Part shown: positions 1-9,487 of the stretch, one piece after another | Layout: the number at the start of each line of letters is the position of its first letter | Numbering within the stretch: position 1 is the first letter of the stretch | Assembly (NCBI GenBank): GCA_015075305.1 | Contig: JABTUS010000001.1 | Coordinates: 981,971-1,045,970, forward strand | Length of the DNA: 64,000 bases | Direction: 5' to 3' | DNA from: Opitutaceae bacterium | Lineage (GTDB): Bacteria > Verrucomicrobiota > Verrucomicrobiia > Opitutales > Opitutaceae | Translations under genes and position numbers: made by a program | Notes under the pieces: model-generated | Databases searched by the model: none | The model's input: the letters and a program-made list of their open reading frames with translations, nothing else | Told to the model about the DNA's origin: nothing

Positions 1-1
1 G

Positions 2-571
2 GCCAACTACGACAACCTCATCCGCGCCCTCACCATTCTCAACGCCGAATGGGGCCTCGGCTTCGGCGCGCGGCGCATCACGGTTTCCACAAGCGGACTC
101 GTCCCGAAAATTCTCAAGCTCGCCGATGAGCCCCTCGGCTTCAGACTGGCTGTCTCGCTTCACGGCGCCACTGACGAGGTGCGCGAAAAAATCATGCCGG
201 TAAACAAGGCCTATCCCCTGGCAAAACTGCTGCCCGCCATCCGCACATTTTCGGAAAAACACGGTCGCATGATCACGCTCGAATTCATCCTCATCGAGGA
301 CGTCAACGACTCGATCGATCAAGCCGGTGAACTGCGCGACATCGCCCGCGACTTGCATGCGCATGTCAATCTAATCCCCTACAACACCGTGCACGGCCTC
401 GAATGGCGGCGCCCCAGTCCCGAGCGCCAGGAGGCCTTCGCCGATGTTCTGCGGGCTGCACGCATTCCTGTGACACTGCGCAGGGAGAAGGGACACGACA
501 TCGACGCCGCCTGCGGCCAGCTTCGTCTCAAGACTGAGAAGGACCGGGAATCCATCGTGTCCACTCGGTGA
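2..571 (+). CDS. rlmN: 23S rRNA/tRNA adenine C2-methyltransferase RlmN, C-terminal part
   Basis: The gene enters from the left edge, so the start and the radical-SAM CxxxCxxC cluster are outside the window. The visible 189 residues carry family hallmarks: ITVSTSGLVPKI, LAVSLHGATDEVR, a hydrophobic strand ending EFILIEDVNDS, VNLIPYN, and GHDIDAACGQL near the end, which holds the cysteine that forms the covalent RNA intermediate. RlmN methylates C2 of A2503 in 23S rRNA, and in several bacteria also A37 of some tRNAs, using two SAM molecules. The neighbouring ABC exporter genes start about 160 bases downstream and look unrelated. Confidence 0.93.
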   Translation, partial: ANYDNLIRALTILNAEWGLGFGARRITVSTSGLVPKILKLADEPLGFRLAVSLHGATDEVREKIMPVNKAYPLAKLLPAIRTFSEKHGRMITLEFILIEDVNDSIDQAGELRDIARDLHAHVNLIPYNTVHGLEWRRPSPERQEAFADVLRAARIPVTLRREKGHDIDAACGQLRLKTEKDRESIVSTR

Positions 572-734
572 AATATCGCCCGCCAGGGCAATGAATCATC
601 GTTGCTGGAACAGGCATTCCGGGAGTTTTTTCTTGAACAAATGCACTTCCAGAGCTTACGGAAACATCCTTTTTCACGGAACCTTCCCGTCTCGGGACGC
701 GTCTCCTTTCATCCCTATCTCCTTCCGGCTCCCT

Positions 735-1457
735 ATGATCGAAGTAAAAGGCCTGGTCAAAACCTACGGTTCCAAACGCGCAGTCGATGATGTGAGTTTC
801 ACGGTCAAGCGTGGCGAGATTCTCGGATTTCTCGGACCCAATGGTGCAGGAAAATCGACGACGATGAAGATGATCACCGGTTATCTCCGTCCCACGGCCG
901 GGACTGCCATTGTCGATGGACACGATGTGGCGGTGGATCCTGTCGCAGTGAAGCGGAAAATCGGATACCTCCCGGAAAGCGCCCCCGCTTACGGCGAAAT
1001 GACCGTGCAGGAATTCCTGGACTTCATCGCCGAGATCCGCGGCTTCGTTTCCGCTGAGGCCCGCGATGCCCAAAGGGAACGCGCCATTCGGCTCACTCAC
1101 CTCGAACCGGTCCGGCACCAGTCAATCGAAACCCTTTCGAAAGGATTCAAGCAGCGGGTCGGCTTCGCCCAGGCACTGCTTCACGATCCTCCCGTGCTCA
1201 TCCTCGACGAACCCACGGACGGCCTCGACCCAAATCAGAAGAATGAGGTGCGCTCGCTCATCAAGAGCATGGCCACGGAAAAGGCCGTCGTGCTTTCAAC
1301 CCACATTCTTGAGGAGGTCGACGCCATCTGCACGCGCGTCATCATCATCTCGCAGGGAAAGGTTGTCGTCGACGAGACACCCGCCCGGTTCCAGGCCCGT
1401 CAACCGGGCGCCCGGCTTGATGCCATCTTCCGGAGCCTGACGCAAAGCGACACGTGA
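735..1457 (+). CDS. ABC-2 type exporter ATPase (GldA-like)
   Basis: This 240-residue ATP-binding subunit drives the membrane complex encoded just downstream. Walker A (GPNGAGKST) lies at residues 34-42, followed by a signature LSKGFKQRVG and Walker B VLILDEPTDGLDP. The frame is open from 591, but the ATG at 735 gives the canonical start (MIEVKGLVKTYG) and the extra upstream residues match nothing. It is followed after 22 bases by the permease and then by a GldG-like protein, the order seen in GldAFG clusters. The substrate is unknown; the Bacteroidetes homologues are linked to gliding, but that cannot be inferred here. Confidence 0.9.
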   Translation: MIEVKGLVKTYGSKRAVDDVSFTVKRGEILGFLGPNGAGKSTTMKMITGYLRPTAGTAIVDGHDVAVDPVAVKRKIGYLPESAPAYGEMTVQEFLDFIAEIRGFVSAEARDAQRERAIRLTHLEPVRHQSIETLSKGFKQRVGFAQALLHDPPVLILDEPTDGLDPNQKNEVRSLIKSMATEKAVVLSTHILEEVDAICTRVIIISQGKVVVDETPARFQARQPGARLDAIFRSLTQSDT

Positions 1458-1479
1458 ACCATCGTCCGCATAATTTCCG

Positions 1480-2202
1480 ATGAGCCAAATCGTACCATTG
1501 TTCAAACGCGAGTTTCTCGGCTACTTCCGCTCGCCCGTCGCCTACGTGTTTCTGTCGATCTTCCTGATCGCAAGCGTGGGTCTGGCGTTCTTCATCGGCG
1601 AATTCTTCAAGGCCAACGTCGCCAGCCTGAACAGCTTTTTCAACCTTCATCCCTGGCTGTTTCTTTTCCTGATCCCCGCAGCCGGCATGCGTCTGTGGTC
1701 CGAGGAAAAGCGAACCGGCACGATCGAGCTGCTGTTCACGCTTCCGGTGACGACCCTCCAGGCGGTCCTGGCCAAATTTCTCGCGGCGTGGGCGTTCCTG
1801 GCGGTCGCGATTCTTCTTTCATTTCCGATGATCATCACGGTTGCCTACCTGGGTGACCCCGACTGGGGGATCATCATCACCAGTTACTTCGGCAGCATCC
1901 TGATGGCCGGCGCCTACCTCGGTGTCTGCGCCGTGACTTCCGCGATGACAAAGAACCAGGTGATCAGTTTCGTGATCAGCGTCGTGGTGTGCCTGGTCAT
2001 TCTCCTGCTGGGCTACAGCGTCTTCAGTGAAACGCTGACCTCGATCCTTCCCATCTGGCTCACCGATCTCATCGCGAACTTCAGCTTCTCCACTCATTTC
2101 GAGCCCTTCACCAAGGGCATCGTCGATCCCAAGGATCTCGTCTATTTCCTGTCCCTGATCGGATTCACGTTGTTCGTCAACGTGCTTGTTCTCGAACGCT
2201 GA
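1480..2202 (+). CDS. ABC-2 type permease (GldF-like)
   Basis: A 240-residue integral membrane protein with about six hydrophobic segments. The N-terminal MSQIVPLFKREFLGYFRSP is the usual start of ABC-2 permeases, and LWSEEKRTGTIELLFTLPV is the conserved cytoplasmic loop after the second helix in GldF/NosY-type permeases. It should form the channel for the ATPase encoded 22 bases upstream. The GldG-like subunit follows after 36 bases, so the three are probably one transcript. The substrate is not apparent. Confidence 0.88.
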   Translation: MSQIVPLFKREFLGYFRSPVAYVFLSIFLIASVGLAFFIGEFFKANVASLNSFFNLHPWLFLFLIPAAGMRLWSEEKRTGTIELLFTLPVTTLQAVLAKFLAAWAFLAVAILLSFPMIITVAYLGDPDWGIIITSYFGSILMAGAYLGVCAVTSAMTKNQVISFVISVVVCLVILLLGYSVFSETLTSILPIWLTDLIANFSFSTHFEPFTKGIVDPKDLVYFLSLIGFTLFVNVLVLER

Positions 2203-2238
2203 ACCACCGGTCCCTGTTTTCGCACGCACGACGCCACC

Positions 2239-4116
2239 ATGAAACCCGGCCTGAAAACTCTTTCCGTCGCCCTGCTCGTTCTGGGCCTCATCCTCGTCAA
2301 CTACCTCGCCTCGCGCCTGCCGCTGAGGGCCGACGCCACAGCCGAGCACATCTACACGCTCTCGGACGGCACGAAATCCCTGCTCTCGAAAATCGAGGAA
2401 CCCATCGTCCTCGACTACTACTTCTCCCGCTCCGCGAACGGTCTTCCGATCCAGTACAAGAACTACGCCGAGCGCATACGCGAGATGCTCAGGCAGTACG
2501 TGCGGGCATCCGGCGGAAAAATCACCCTCAATGTCGTGGATCCGCGCCCGGACACGCAGGAGGAGGAGCGCGCCGGCGCAGCCGGCCTGCAGCCCCAGCG
2601 GCTCCCAACCGGCGAAACCTTCTACTTCGGCCTCGTTGCAATCCAGGCCGACCAGCAGAAGGAGATCCCATCATTCACTCCGCAGCGTGAGTCGTTTCTC
2701 GAATACGACATCTCGGAGCTCCTCTACAGCGTCCAGACAATCGCAAAGAAAAAGCTCGGCCTCATCACCAGCCTGCCCCTCCAGGCGCCTCCCATGAACC
2801 CGATGATGATGCAGCAACGGCAGCGGCCGACCGGCCAGCTTGTCGCCGACGAGTGGGCGAAGACTTTCGAAATCGTCCCGGTGGAGGCGACAGCCACGTC
2901 CCTTCCCGACGGCCTCGACGTTCTCGCCGTCATCCATCCCCAGAATCTCACTCCCAAGCTGGAGTTCGCCATCGACCAGTTCCTGCTCGCGGGAAAACCC
3001 GTGTTCGTCGCGGTCGACCCCGCATCCCAGTACTTCAGGCGAATGGGAGGCCAGAACGCTATGTTCGGAGGCCCCCAGCCCAATGTATCCAGCGACCTGC
3101 CCATGCTGAAGGCCTGGGGGGTGAACTACAATCCGCAGAACGTCGTCGGCGACCTCGACAACGCCACCTCGGTTCAAACCGGCCCCGGCGGCGTCGTGCG
3201 CTACCCCATCTGGCTTTCCTTGACGGAGGGCTCGTTCAGCAAACAGGCAACGATGGTGGGCCAGTTGAAGTCGCTCCTCTTCGTCGAAAGCGGAAGCCTC
3301 AGCGTGACCGCGTCGGGCCGCACGGTGACGCCCTTGATTGAAACCTCCGCAAACTCGGGCGACCTTCCCGCCATGACCCTTCAGTTCGCACAGCCGGATG
3401 AGGTTGCGCGTCAGATCACGCCATCCGGGAAGAAAACCCTGGCGGTCCTCATCACCGGAAAATTCACCACCGCATTTCCCGACGGCGCTCCCAAAGCGGA
3501 GCCGCCAGCGGATGCAAACGCAAAGGAACCGAAGCCACCCGAACCCGCCGCGGCTCCCGCCCTCAAGGATTCCACATCAAGCTCCACTCTCTTCGTCATC
3601 GCCGACACCGACTGGCTCTTCGACGACTACAGCGTCGAGCGCTTCAATTTCCTCGGCACCCAGGCCGCACGTCCGCTCAATGACAACCTTGCATTTGCAA
3701 GCAACAGCCTTGAGTTCCTCGGCGGATCAAAGGATCTGATCTCCCTGCGCGGAAAGGGAAGCTCCGTGCGGCCCTTCACCGTCGTGCGCAATTTGGAGAT
3801 CGAGGCGCAGAAACGCTATCAGGATCAATTGTCCGCCCTCGAGAGCCGTCTCTCGGATGTGCAAAAGAAACTGAGCGACCTCCAGGGCAAGAGCACCGAA
3901 GGCAATCGTCTCATCGCAACGCCGGAGGTCCAGAAGGCCATCGAGGACTTCCAGACGCAGCAGGCGACCATGCGTGGAGAGCGCCGCGAAATCCGAAAGG
4001 CGCTCCGCGAGGACATTGAATTCCTGGAGAACAGCCTGCTCGCCATCAACCTCACCGCACCGGTCATTCTCGTCATCCTGTTCGGATTCTGGTTCCAGCG
4101 GCGCCGTCACGTGTAG
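2239..4116 (+). CDS. GldG-like ABC transporter auxiliary protein
   Basis: A 625-residue protein with one N-terminal membrane helix (about residues 6-26), a large extracytoplasmic part, a Pro/Ala-rich linker (about 410-445), a coiled coil (about 525-580) and a final membrane helix ending in FGFWFQRRRHV. This is the layout of the 'ABC-type uncharacterised transport system' family that includes GldG. The N-terminal part matches the thiol-fold-like region of that family (YTLSDGTKSLLSKIEEPI). It belongs to the same gene string as the ATPase and permease and probably acts as a periplasmic partner of the exporter. No enzymatic motif was recognised. Confidence 0.82.
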   Translation: MKPGLKTLSVALLVLGLILVNYLASRLPLRADATAEHIYTLSDGTKSLLSKIEEPIVLDYYFSRSANGLPIQYKNYAERIREMLRQYVRASGGKITLNVVDPRPDTQEEERAGAAGLQPQRLPTGETFYFGLVAIQADQQKEIPSFTPQRESFLEYDISELLYSVQTIAKKKLGLITSLPLQAPPMNPMMMQQRQRPTGQLVADEWAKTFEIVPVEATATSLPDGLDVLAVIHPQNLTPKLEFAIDQFLLAGKPVFVAVDPASQYFRRMGGQNAMFGGPQPNVSSDLPMLKAWGVNYNPQNVVGDLDNATSVQTGPGGVVRYPIWLSLTEGSFSKQATMVGQLKSLLFVESGSLSVTASGRTVTPLIETSANSGDLPAMTLQFAQPDEVARQITPSGKKTLAVLITGKFTTAFPDGAPKAEPPADANAKEPKPPEPAAAPALKDSTSSSTLFVIADTDWLFDDYSVERFNFLGTQAARPLNDNLAFASNSLEFLGGSKDLISLRGKGSSVRPFTVVRNLEIEAQKRYQDQLSALESRLSDVQKKLSDLQGKSTEGNRLIATPEVQKAIEDFQTQQATMRGERREIRKALREDIEFLENSLLAINLTAPVILVILFGFWFQRRRHV

Positions 4117-4165
4117 CCGCCCAGGACCACTCATCCATCCATCGCCCCTCCCACTCGCTGAAGGC

Positions 4166-5374
4166 ATGAAACTGAAAACTCTCGTCGTCGTCGTCGTCAT
4201 CCTTGCCGCGGTTTCCGTTGGCGTGCATTTCCTCACCCGTCCTGCGAAGCATCCTCCCACCGATGCGCGTGTCGGCCAGCTGCTCGTCGCGCGAAATGTG
4301 ATCGAGCAGGCCCGCACGATCGGTCTGACGGAGAATGGAAAGGCCGTGACACTGACGAAGGCGGCGGACGGCAACTGGCAAGTCACCAACTACTACGACT
4401 TCCCCGCCGACTTCACCAAACTCTCTCGGCTCATCGGCGACCTGACCACAGCAAAGCTTGATCGACTGGTGACACAGAATCCCGAGCGCATAGGCGCCCT
4501 TGAGTTCAAAGACACCGGCATCACGATTTCCGACGGCGCAAACCAGGAGCCTTGGTCACTGACCATCGGCAAGTACGCGGAAGGCGGCGGACGCTTTGTT
4601 CGATTCGGCAAGGAGAACAAAGCCTTCCTCACCCGGTTGAACGCGTACCTCGACGTGGAGCCGAAAAACTGGGCTGACGCGAGTCTGCTCTCACTGAAAC
4701 CCGAGGATATCTCCTCGGTGGAAATTTCCTTCCCCAACGGCGACAACCTGACTGCAAAACGCACCAGGAAGGAGGATTCATTTGCATCGACCGAGGCGCC
4801 CAAGGGCAAGCGCCTGAAGAACGAAAGCATCACATCGCTCATCTCCAGTGCCGGCAGCATTCGTTTTTCCGATACAAGCGACCTCACAGATCCCAACGCC
4901 GTCGCCGCCAGGGAACACTCCCGGAATATCCGGTTCACGACATTTGACGGAAAGACGATCGATGTGGCCCTGGGCCGCAAGCCCGAGCAAAAAATCGTCA
5001 AGGCACCCGAAGCCAAAAAGGACGGTTCCACCGGCCCTGCAGCCCTCGGATCGGTCGCAGATCTTGCCAAGACCGACGACAAATCCAAGAGCAGCGCCAG
5101 CGCTGATGCGGGACACAAGGCCGACGAAAAGGGAGGCCCGGCAAAGGCCGCTGAAACCACGGAAACCATCCCCGCCGGTCCGGTTTTCGTGGTCGTCAAG
5201 AGTTCCGATTCGGCTGCCCCCGTAAACGCCCTGATGAAGAAGCGTGCATTTCAGGTGTACGAATCGGCATTCACAAGTCTCCCTGCAAGCGAGCCCGATA
5301 TGTTCGAGGACGCTCCCGCTCCCACGCCGGCGCCTGTCACACCAACCTCAAGCTCCAAGCCTTCCACTCCTTGA
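4166..5374 (+). CDS. DUF4340 domain-containing membrane-anchored protein
   Basis: A 402-residue protein with an N-terminal anchor (LKTLVVVVVILAAVSVGVHF) followed by a DUF4340-type beta-rich region with strand pairs such as GKAVTLTKAADGNWQVTN and WSLTIGKYAEGGGRFVRF. The ATG at 4166 is chosen over an upstream in-frame start because it places the signal anchor at the N-terminus and avoids overlap with the GldG-like gene. A low-complexity Lys/Asp/Ala segment (about residues 275-340) interrupts the fold, and the tail is Pro/Thr/Ser-rich. DUF4340 genes regularly follow GldG-like genes, so it is probably an accessory of the exporter. Confidence 0.82.
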   Translation: MKLKTLVVVVVILAAVSVGVHFLTRPAKHPPTDARVGQLLVARNVIEQARTIGLTENGKAVTLTKAADGNWQVTNYYDFPADFTKLSRLIGDLTTAKLDRLVTQNPERIGALEFKDTGITISDGANQEPWSLTIGKYAEGGGRFVRFGKENKAFLTRLNAYLDVEPKNWADASLLSLKPEDISSVEISFPNGDNLTAKRTRKEDSFASTEAPKGKRLKNESITSLISSAGSIRFSDTSDLTDPNAVAAREHSRNIRFTTFDGKTIDVALGRKPEQKIVKAPEAKKDGSTGPAALGSVADLAKTDDKSKSSASADAGHKADEKGGPAKAAETTETIPAGPVFVVVKSSDSAAPVNALMKKRAFQVYESAFTSLPASEPDMFEDAPAPTPAPVTPTSSSKPSTP

Positions 5375-5565
5375 AGCAGCGCCGGCCTTGCAATCCGGCG
5401 TCGACCAGCCAGTTCAACAGCAATCGCCTTTCCTAGCCAATGGAAGGGCAAGTCCGGGTATGTAAATCCCCTCGATGGCTCCAAGCTCTGTGACGGGCTC
5501 AAGCGTCGCGTTTTGAACTCACGCCATTCGTCTGCCGATTCGGCGAATCCAGAATGGCTTTACAT

Positions 5566-5595
5566 CATATCAACACATACGCATATGTTGATATG
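5566..5595. promoter_or_regulatory. Perfect dyad abutting the metF start (candidate operator)
   Basis: CATATCAACA (5566-5575) and TGTTGATATG (5586-5595) are perfect 10-base inverted arms around a 10-base spacer, ending two bases before the metF ATG. It has the size and symmetry of a dimeric repressor site and would cover the ribosome-binding region. ArsR-family, SAH-responsive regulators are known to control methionine-cycle genes through dyads of this general kind. Assigning that family here is inference. Confidence 0.55.
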
Positions 5596-5597
5596 AA

Positions 5598-6476
5598 ATG
5601 ATTCCTGATCATCCGATCTCAGCCTTGTTCGCCCAAAAGCGGCCGCTGCGCTCTTTGGAATTTTTCCCGCCCAAGGACGAATCAGGGATCGAGTCGCTTC
5701 GACAGTCTGCATCCGCACTCAAGCGGATTTCACCCGATTTCGTTTCTGTCACCTACGGGGCAGGCGGAAGCACGCGCGATCGGACCAGTCAGGTCAGCGC
5801 CATTTTGAAAAATGACCTCGGCTTCACGGTCATGCCCCACCTCACCTGCGTCGGACATTCCCGCACCGAGCTTGCCGCGCTGGCGGATCGCATCCACGCG
5901 GATGGCTTCCGAAACATCATGGCACTCCGCGGCGATCCCCCCAGAGGCACCGCCAGTTTTCCTGTCGCATCCGACGGCCTGCGTTACGCCAGCGAGCTGG
6001 TTGTCCTGCTCAAGAACCGCCATCCTGATTTCTGCCTCGGCGTCGCCGGTTATCCCGAAAAGCACCCCGAAGCGGCATCCCTTGATTCGGACCTCGACGC
6101 GCTGAAACGAAAGGTCGACGCCGGAGCCTCCTTCATCACAACCCAGTTGTTCTTCGACAACGCGATCTACTTCGACTTCGTCGCACGCTGCCACCGACGG
6201 GGAATATCGGTCCCGGTTGTCCCCGGCGTCATGCCTGTGCTCTCCCTCAAGCAGATCCAGCGTTTCACCGCCTTGTGCGGCGCAACCTTGCCGCAACGGT
6301 TGCTGCGTCGCCTCGAAGCCACAGACGACAACCCCGACGTCGCCGAAATGATCGGACTCGACTGGGCGTTGGACCAGATCCGAGACCTGCTCGGGCAGGG
6401 TGCCCCGGGCTACCACTTGTACATCATGAACCGCACGCGCGGTGCCCTGGCTTTGGCCGCCGGTTTGGCTGCGTAG
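5598..6476 (+). CDS. metF: 5,10-methylenetetrahydrofolate reductase MetF
   Basis: A 292-residue FAD enzyme that reduces methylene-THF to 5-methyl-THF, the methyl donor for methionine synthase. Family motifs run in order: EFFPPKDESG, FVSVTYGAGGSTRDRT, HLTCVGHS, NIMALRGDPP, GVAGYPEKHPEA, FITTQLFFDN, and a terminal LYIMNR. The length matches the bacterial single-domain enzyme. The gene stands alone and is preceded immediately by a perfect inverted repeat (5566-5595) instead of a clear Shine-Dalgarno sequence, which suggests repression at the initiation region. No SAM riboswitch fold was recognised upstream. Confidence 0.96.
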   Translation: MIPDHPISALFAQKRPLRSLEFFPPKDESGIESLRQSASALKRISPDFVSVTYGAGGSTRDRTSQVSAILKNDLGFTVMPHLTCVGHSRTELAALADRIHADGFRNIMALRGDPPRGTASFPVASDGLRYASELVVLLKNRHPDFCLGVAGYPEKHPEAASLDSDLDALKRKVDAGASFITTQLFFDNAIYFDFVARCHRRGISVPVVPGVMPVLSLKQIQRFTALCGATLPQRLLRRLEATDDNPDVAEMIGLDWALDQIRDLLGQGAPGYHLYIMNRTRGALALAAGLAA

Positions 6477-6649
6477 ACTCGGCGGGAGATCAACAGCGTA
6501 CATGTTCTTCCCATGGTCGCTGATTCGCGCGACCAATTGTCAGCCGGCTGGCACCCACGATTGCGCATGATATCATGGTATCGCTATATTCTTGCGCTTC
6601 AACTTAACCGCAAATCAGCCGATGGAAGGAGTCTAAACCCTTTTCAAAG

Positions 6650-9439
6650 GTGCCCAACTCCCTAGGAAATGCCCTCTTCATTGAGATTTCAGAGCTGACT
6701 GTTCAGCTCGTACGGGCTCGCGGTCATACGATCGAGCTCTACCGCGAATGCCTGCGCGATCAACGCGATGACATCCTGCAGGCATTGAAGGAGGGATCTC
6801 CCAAAGGAGAGTTTTCCTCGAGTCCCGTTCTTGCAGCCATCAGTCCATCCCGAAGCTTCTCGTATCTCGCCTCTGAAGATGAATGCAGGCAGCTTCAAAC
6901 CCCGGGCGAAATTGTCCGACACATCGAGATGCCGTGCGAGCGTCTCGTCGGTCCAATCGCCCTCGCTGCGTGCAATGCAGATGACGGTAGATCGATCAAC
7001 GCATCGGCGCGCTCCCGCTGGCTGCTTGTCGGCTCGGGACAGGAGGTACTGGCGGCTTCGCAGGCCTATCTTTCTGACCTGGGGCTGAAGGAAACCATCA
7101 TATCACCTGCCGTCACCAATCACCTCGGAGCTCTTCAAACCGCCTGCCAACTCTCCGGCGCACCCAGTTCAGTTCTGGTTTGGGATCTGGGCAGGCAATC
7201 CTCCACTTTCCATCTCGTCAATCGCAAGGGTGTGCTCGCGGTTCGAGGCTGTTCCGTCGGATTGGACCATGTCGCCGACGCCATTCAAGCGGAGCTCTCT
7301 CTCGCCTCACGGGGTGCAGCGGCAAAACTCTTTCTCAATTCGTTCTTCGATTTCGCCGACACCGGCCCCAAGGTCGTGAAACGTCTGCTTCCTGAGGTTA
7401 AAGCGGCGGTCAAGGCCGTCGGAGGAGATCCATCGTCCATTTTCTGCCTCGGCCTTCCCTCAGACAACATCTGGTTTGCTCACGACGTTGGCATCCTCCT
7501 CGGTCTCACCCCATGGCACCCAGCGATCACCTCCCTCGCACAGGAGTTGGGCGTGGATTTTGTCGGCAACTCATTGGTCAACCGGCTCGGTTTCAATGCT
7601 GCGGGATTGCTGCACATGGTGGGGAGCCGGGCTGGGGGCTCCGATTGCTGGCACCCCGCATGGCAGATGATCGAAATTGAAGCCAAATCCAAAGTCCACT
7701 CCGGGCAAACCGCTCCTGCTTCGTCAGCCAGGGAAGCGGAGGCCTTGGTGACGCCCGGGGTCGGAGCCGGGGTGCCTGAGTCCGCACACAGCTTTGCGGC
7801 GAGGACTCACACGCAATCTGAATCAAGGCCGGCGGCAACCTCCGTGCTCGCTCAGGCGACCGCGCGGGCAAAGGCTCTTACAAGCCCGACGCCTCCCGCT
7901 GAAAACATCGCAGTCAGACAGGCGCCAACACAAAAAAGTCCGACGGCGAGGGCGCTGGCGGCATCCGTCCTGACTCAGACGGAAACAAAGGCACTGCTTT
8001 CGGACAGGACCACCAAGCACGTTGAAACCCATCCGCTGGCGAAACCAGAAGAGCAGTCCGCAACAAGCCTCCAGCATGCGACCAATGAGGTTGCAACTTC
8101 ATCACCGCCGCCCGCTGCTGTCCCGAAGGTTTCTCCGTCCGCGGAAGCTTCAAAATCCGACACTCCCGGCGACGCAACGAAGGAGAAGGGAGGGAAACGC
8201 CCAATCGCGCTGTTTGTGGCAATCACGGCTGTTCTCGCCGTCGGAGTGGCCGGCTGGTTCACTTTCGATGCACACAGACAGCAAGAAATCGCCCAGACTC
8301 TCCGAGTCGAGGCCGAGAAGCGGGCTGCTGACGCCCTCGCCAAGGCCAGGCAGGAGGAGGAAGCTGCGCGTTTGGAAACGGAGCGCCTTCGCAAGGAAGC
8401 CGAGATTGAACGCGAGAAAGCCGTCGCCGCCGTCAGACTGCGCACCGAACAAGAGATCCTCGAACGAGTCGAAGCTGAGCGTCGCGAAAACGCACCAGGC
8501 ATTCTCGTTGTTCGCACGGATCCAACCGGCGCCCATGTTTCAATTGACGGTGCGCTTCCGCAGGCGACTCCTCTGACTACCAACAGCCTTTCCATCGGAA
8601 CACACAGCCTGGCCATCAGTCTGCCCGGCTATGACACGACCACACGCACAGTCGAAATCAAGCGCGACCATACGACGGATCTCGGCCTGATTGAACTCAT
8701 GCGCCAAGTCGGCCGGCTTGAAATCCTCAGTGAACCCGCCGGGCTGACGTTTGAGTTGCGCCAATCGACGGAGCAGCCGGAATCCAAACCCATCCAGACC
8801 GGTGTCACCCCGGCCACGCTCAACGATCTTGTTGTAGGCGACTATGTGGTCACACTCCTGCGCACAGGATGGAAACCGGTGACCGCAACTGCAAAAATCT
8901 CCTCCTTGAGCACGACTCAGGTGGTGCCTCTCTTTGCAACCTCACGCCTGACGGTGAGTTCAACTCCCGCGGGTGCGATTGTCATGAGGGACGGCGAAGT
9001 CATGGGCACCACGCCGCTCCAATTGCCCGAACTTGAGCCGGGGGAGTACACCTTCGATCTATCGCTGGCGGAACATGACTCCGCGACCATCACCACCCGA
9101 ATTAAGGCCGGTTCCGACTCGGAGGTCACCGCCAGTCTGCTTCCCTTTGATCGCATACTGAAGACTTCCGAAATTGCAAAAGCCCCTGTCGCCATCAAGA
9201 CAGTCGCTCCGGACTATGAATCACGGGGACGCGACGTTCCGGAGGAAGCGGTGATCTCCTGTGTGATTGATCGCGACGGTGTGCCTCGTTCGCTGAACGT
9301 GGAAAAGACATCCTCCGTGAACTTTGGAAACGCCTGTCTGGTCGCCCTCGCAAAGTGGCGTTTCAAGCCGGCAACCACCAACAGCGGCCGCACTGCCAAT
9401 GTGAGGGTTTCCGTACCATTCAACGCAGGCTCACGCTGA
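6650..9439 (+). CDS. Multidomain membrane protein: actin-like N-part, TM, coiled coil, PEGA repeats, TonB-like C-terminus
   Basis: A 929-residue protein of unusual make-up, starting at GTG with GGAAGGAG about 20 bases upstream. Residues 1 to about 337 resemble an actin-like ATPase of the PilM/GspL kind, with a phosphate-type segment VLVWDLGRQSSTFHLV. About 337-513 is a Pro/Ala/Thr linker. About 517-538 is the only clear membrane helix (IALFVAITAVLAVGVAGWF). About 542-613 is a charged coiled coil. Three PEGA-like beta domains follow (about 617-680, 687-760, 763-833; for example VRTDPTGAHVSIDG, VSSTPAGAIVMRDG). The end (about 842-929) resembles the TonB C-terminal domain, with ISCVIDRDGVPRSLNV and LAKWRFKPA. 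The actin-like part would be cytoplasmic and the remainder periplasmic. A palindrome, ATGATATCAT, lies upstream at 6567-6576. The function is unknown. Confidence 0.75.
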   Translation: MPNSLGNALFIEISELTVQLVRARGHTIELYRECLRDQRDDILQALKEGSPKGEFSSSPVLAAISPSRSFSYLASEDECRQLQTPGEIVRHIEMPCERLVGPIALAACNADDGRSINASARSRWLLVGSGQEVLAASQAYLSDLGLKETIISPAVTNHLGALQTACQLSGAPSSVLVWDLGRQSSTFHLVNRKGVLAVRGCSVGLDHVADAIQAELSLASRGAAAKLFLNSFFDFADTGPKVVKRLLPEVKAAVKAVGGDPSSIFCLGLPSDNIWFAHDVGILLGLTPWHPAITSLAQELGVDFVGNSLVNRLGFNAAGLLHMVGSRAGGSDCWHPAWQMIEIEAKSKVHSGQTAPASSAREAEALVTPGVGAGVPESAHSFAARTHTQSESRPAATSVLAQATARAKALTSPTPPAENIAVRQAPTQKSPTARALAASVLTQTETKALLSDRTTKHVETHPLAKPEEQSATSLQHATNEVATSSPPPAAVPKVSPSAEASKSDTPGDATKEKGGKRPIALFVAITAVLAVGVAGWFTFDAHRQQEIAQTLRVEAEKRAADALAKARQEEEAARLETERLRKEAEIEREKAVAAVRLRTEQEILERVEAERRENAPGILVVRTDPTGAHVSIDGALPQATPLTTNSLSIGTHSLAISLPGYDTTTRTVEIKRDHTTDLGLIELMRQVGRLEILSEPAGLTFELRQSTEQPESKPIQTGVTPATLNDLVVGDYVVTLLRTGWKPVTATAKISSLSTTQVVPLFATSRLTVSSTPAGAIVMRDGEVMGTTPLQLPELEPGEYTFDLSLAEHDSATITTRIKAGSDSEVTASLLPFDRILKTSEIAKAPVAIKTVAPDYESRGRDVPEEAVISCVIDRDGVPRSLNVEKTSSVNFGNACLVALAKWRFKPATTNSGRTANVRVSVPFNAGSR

Positions 9440-9487
9440 CATTCCAGTGTCACGGGGCCGACAACCTCCGGGAACTCATCCCCGCAC

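Noticed and set aside
5375..5597. SAM riboswitch before metF
   Set aside because: No conserved core or nested helices could be recognised; only the short dyad is clear.
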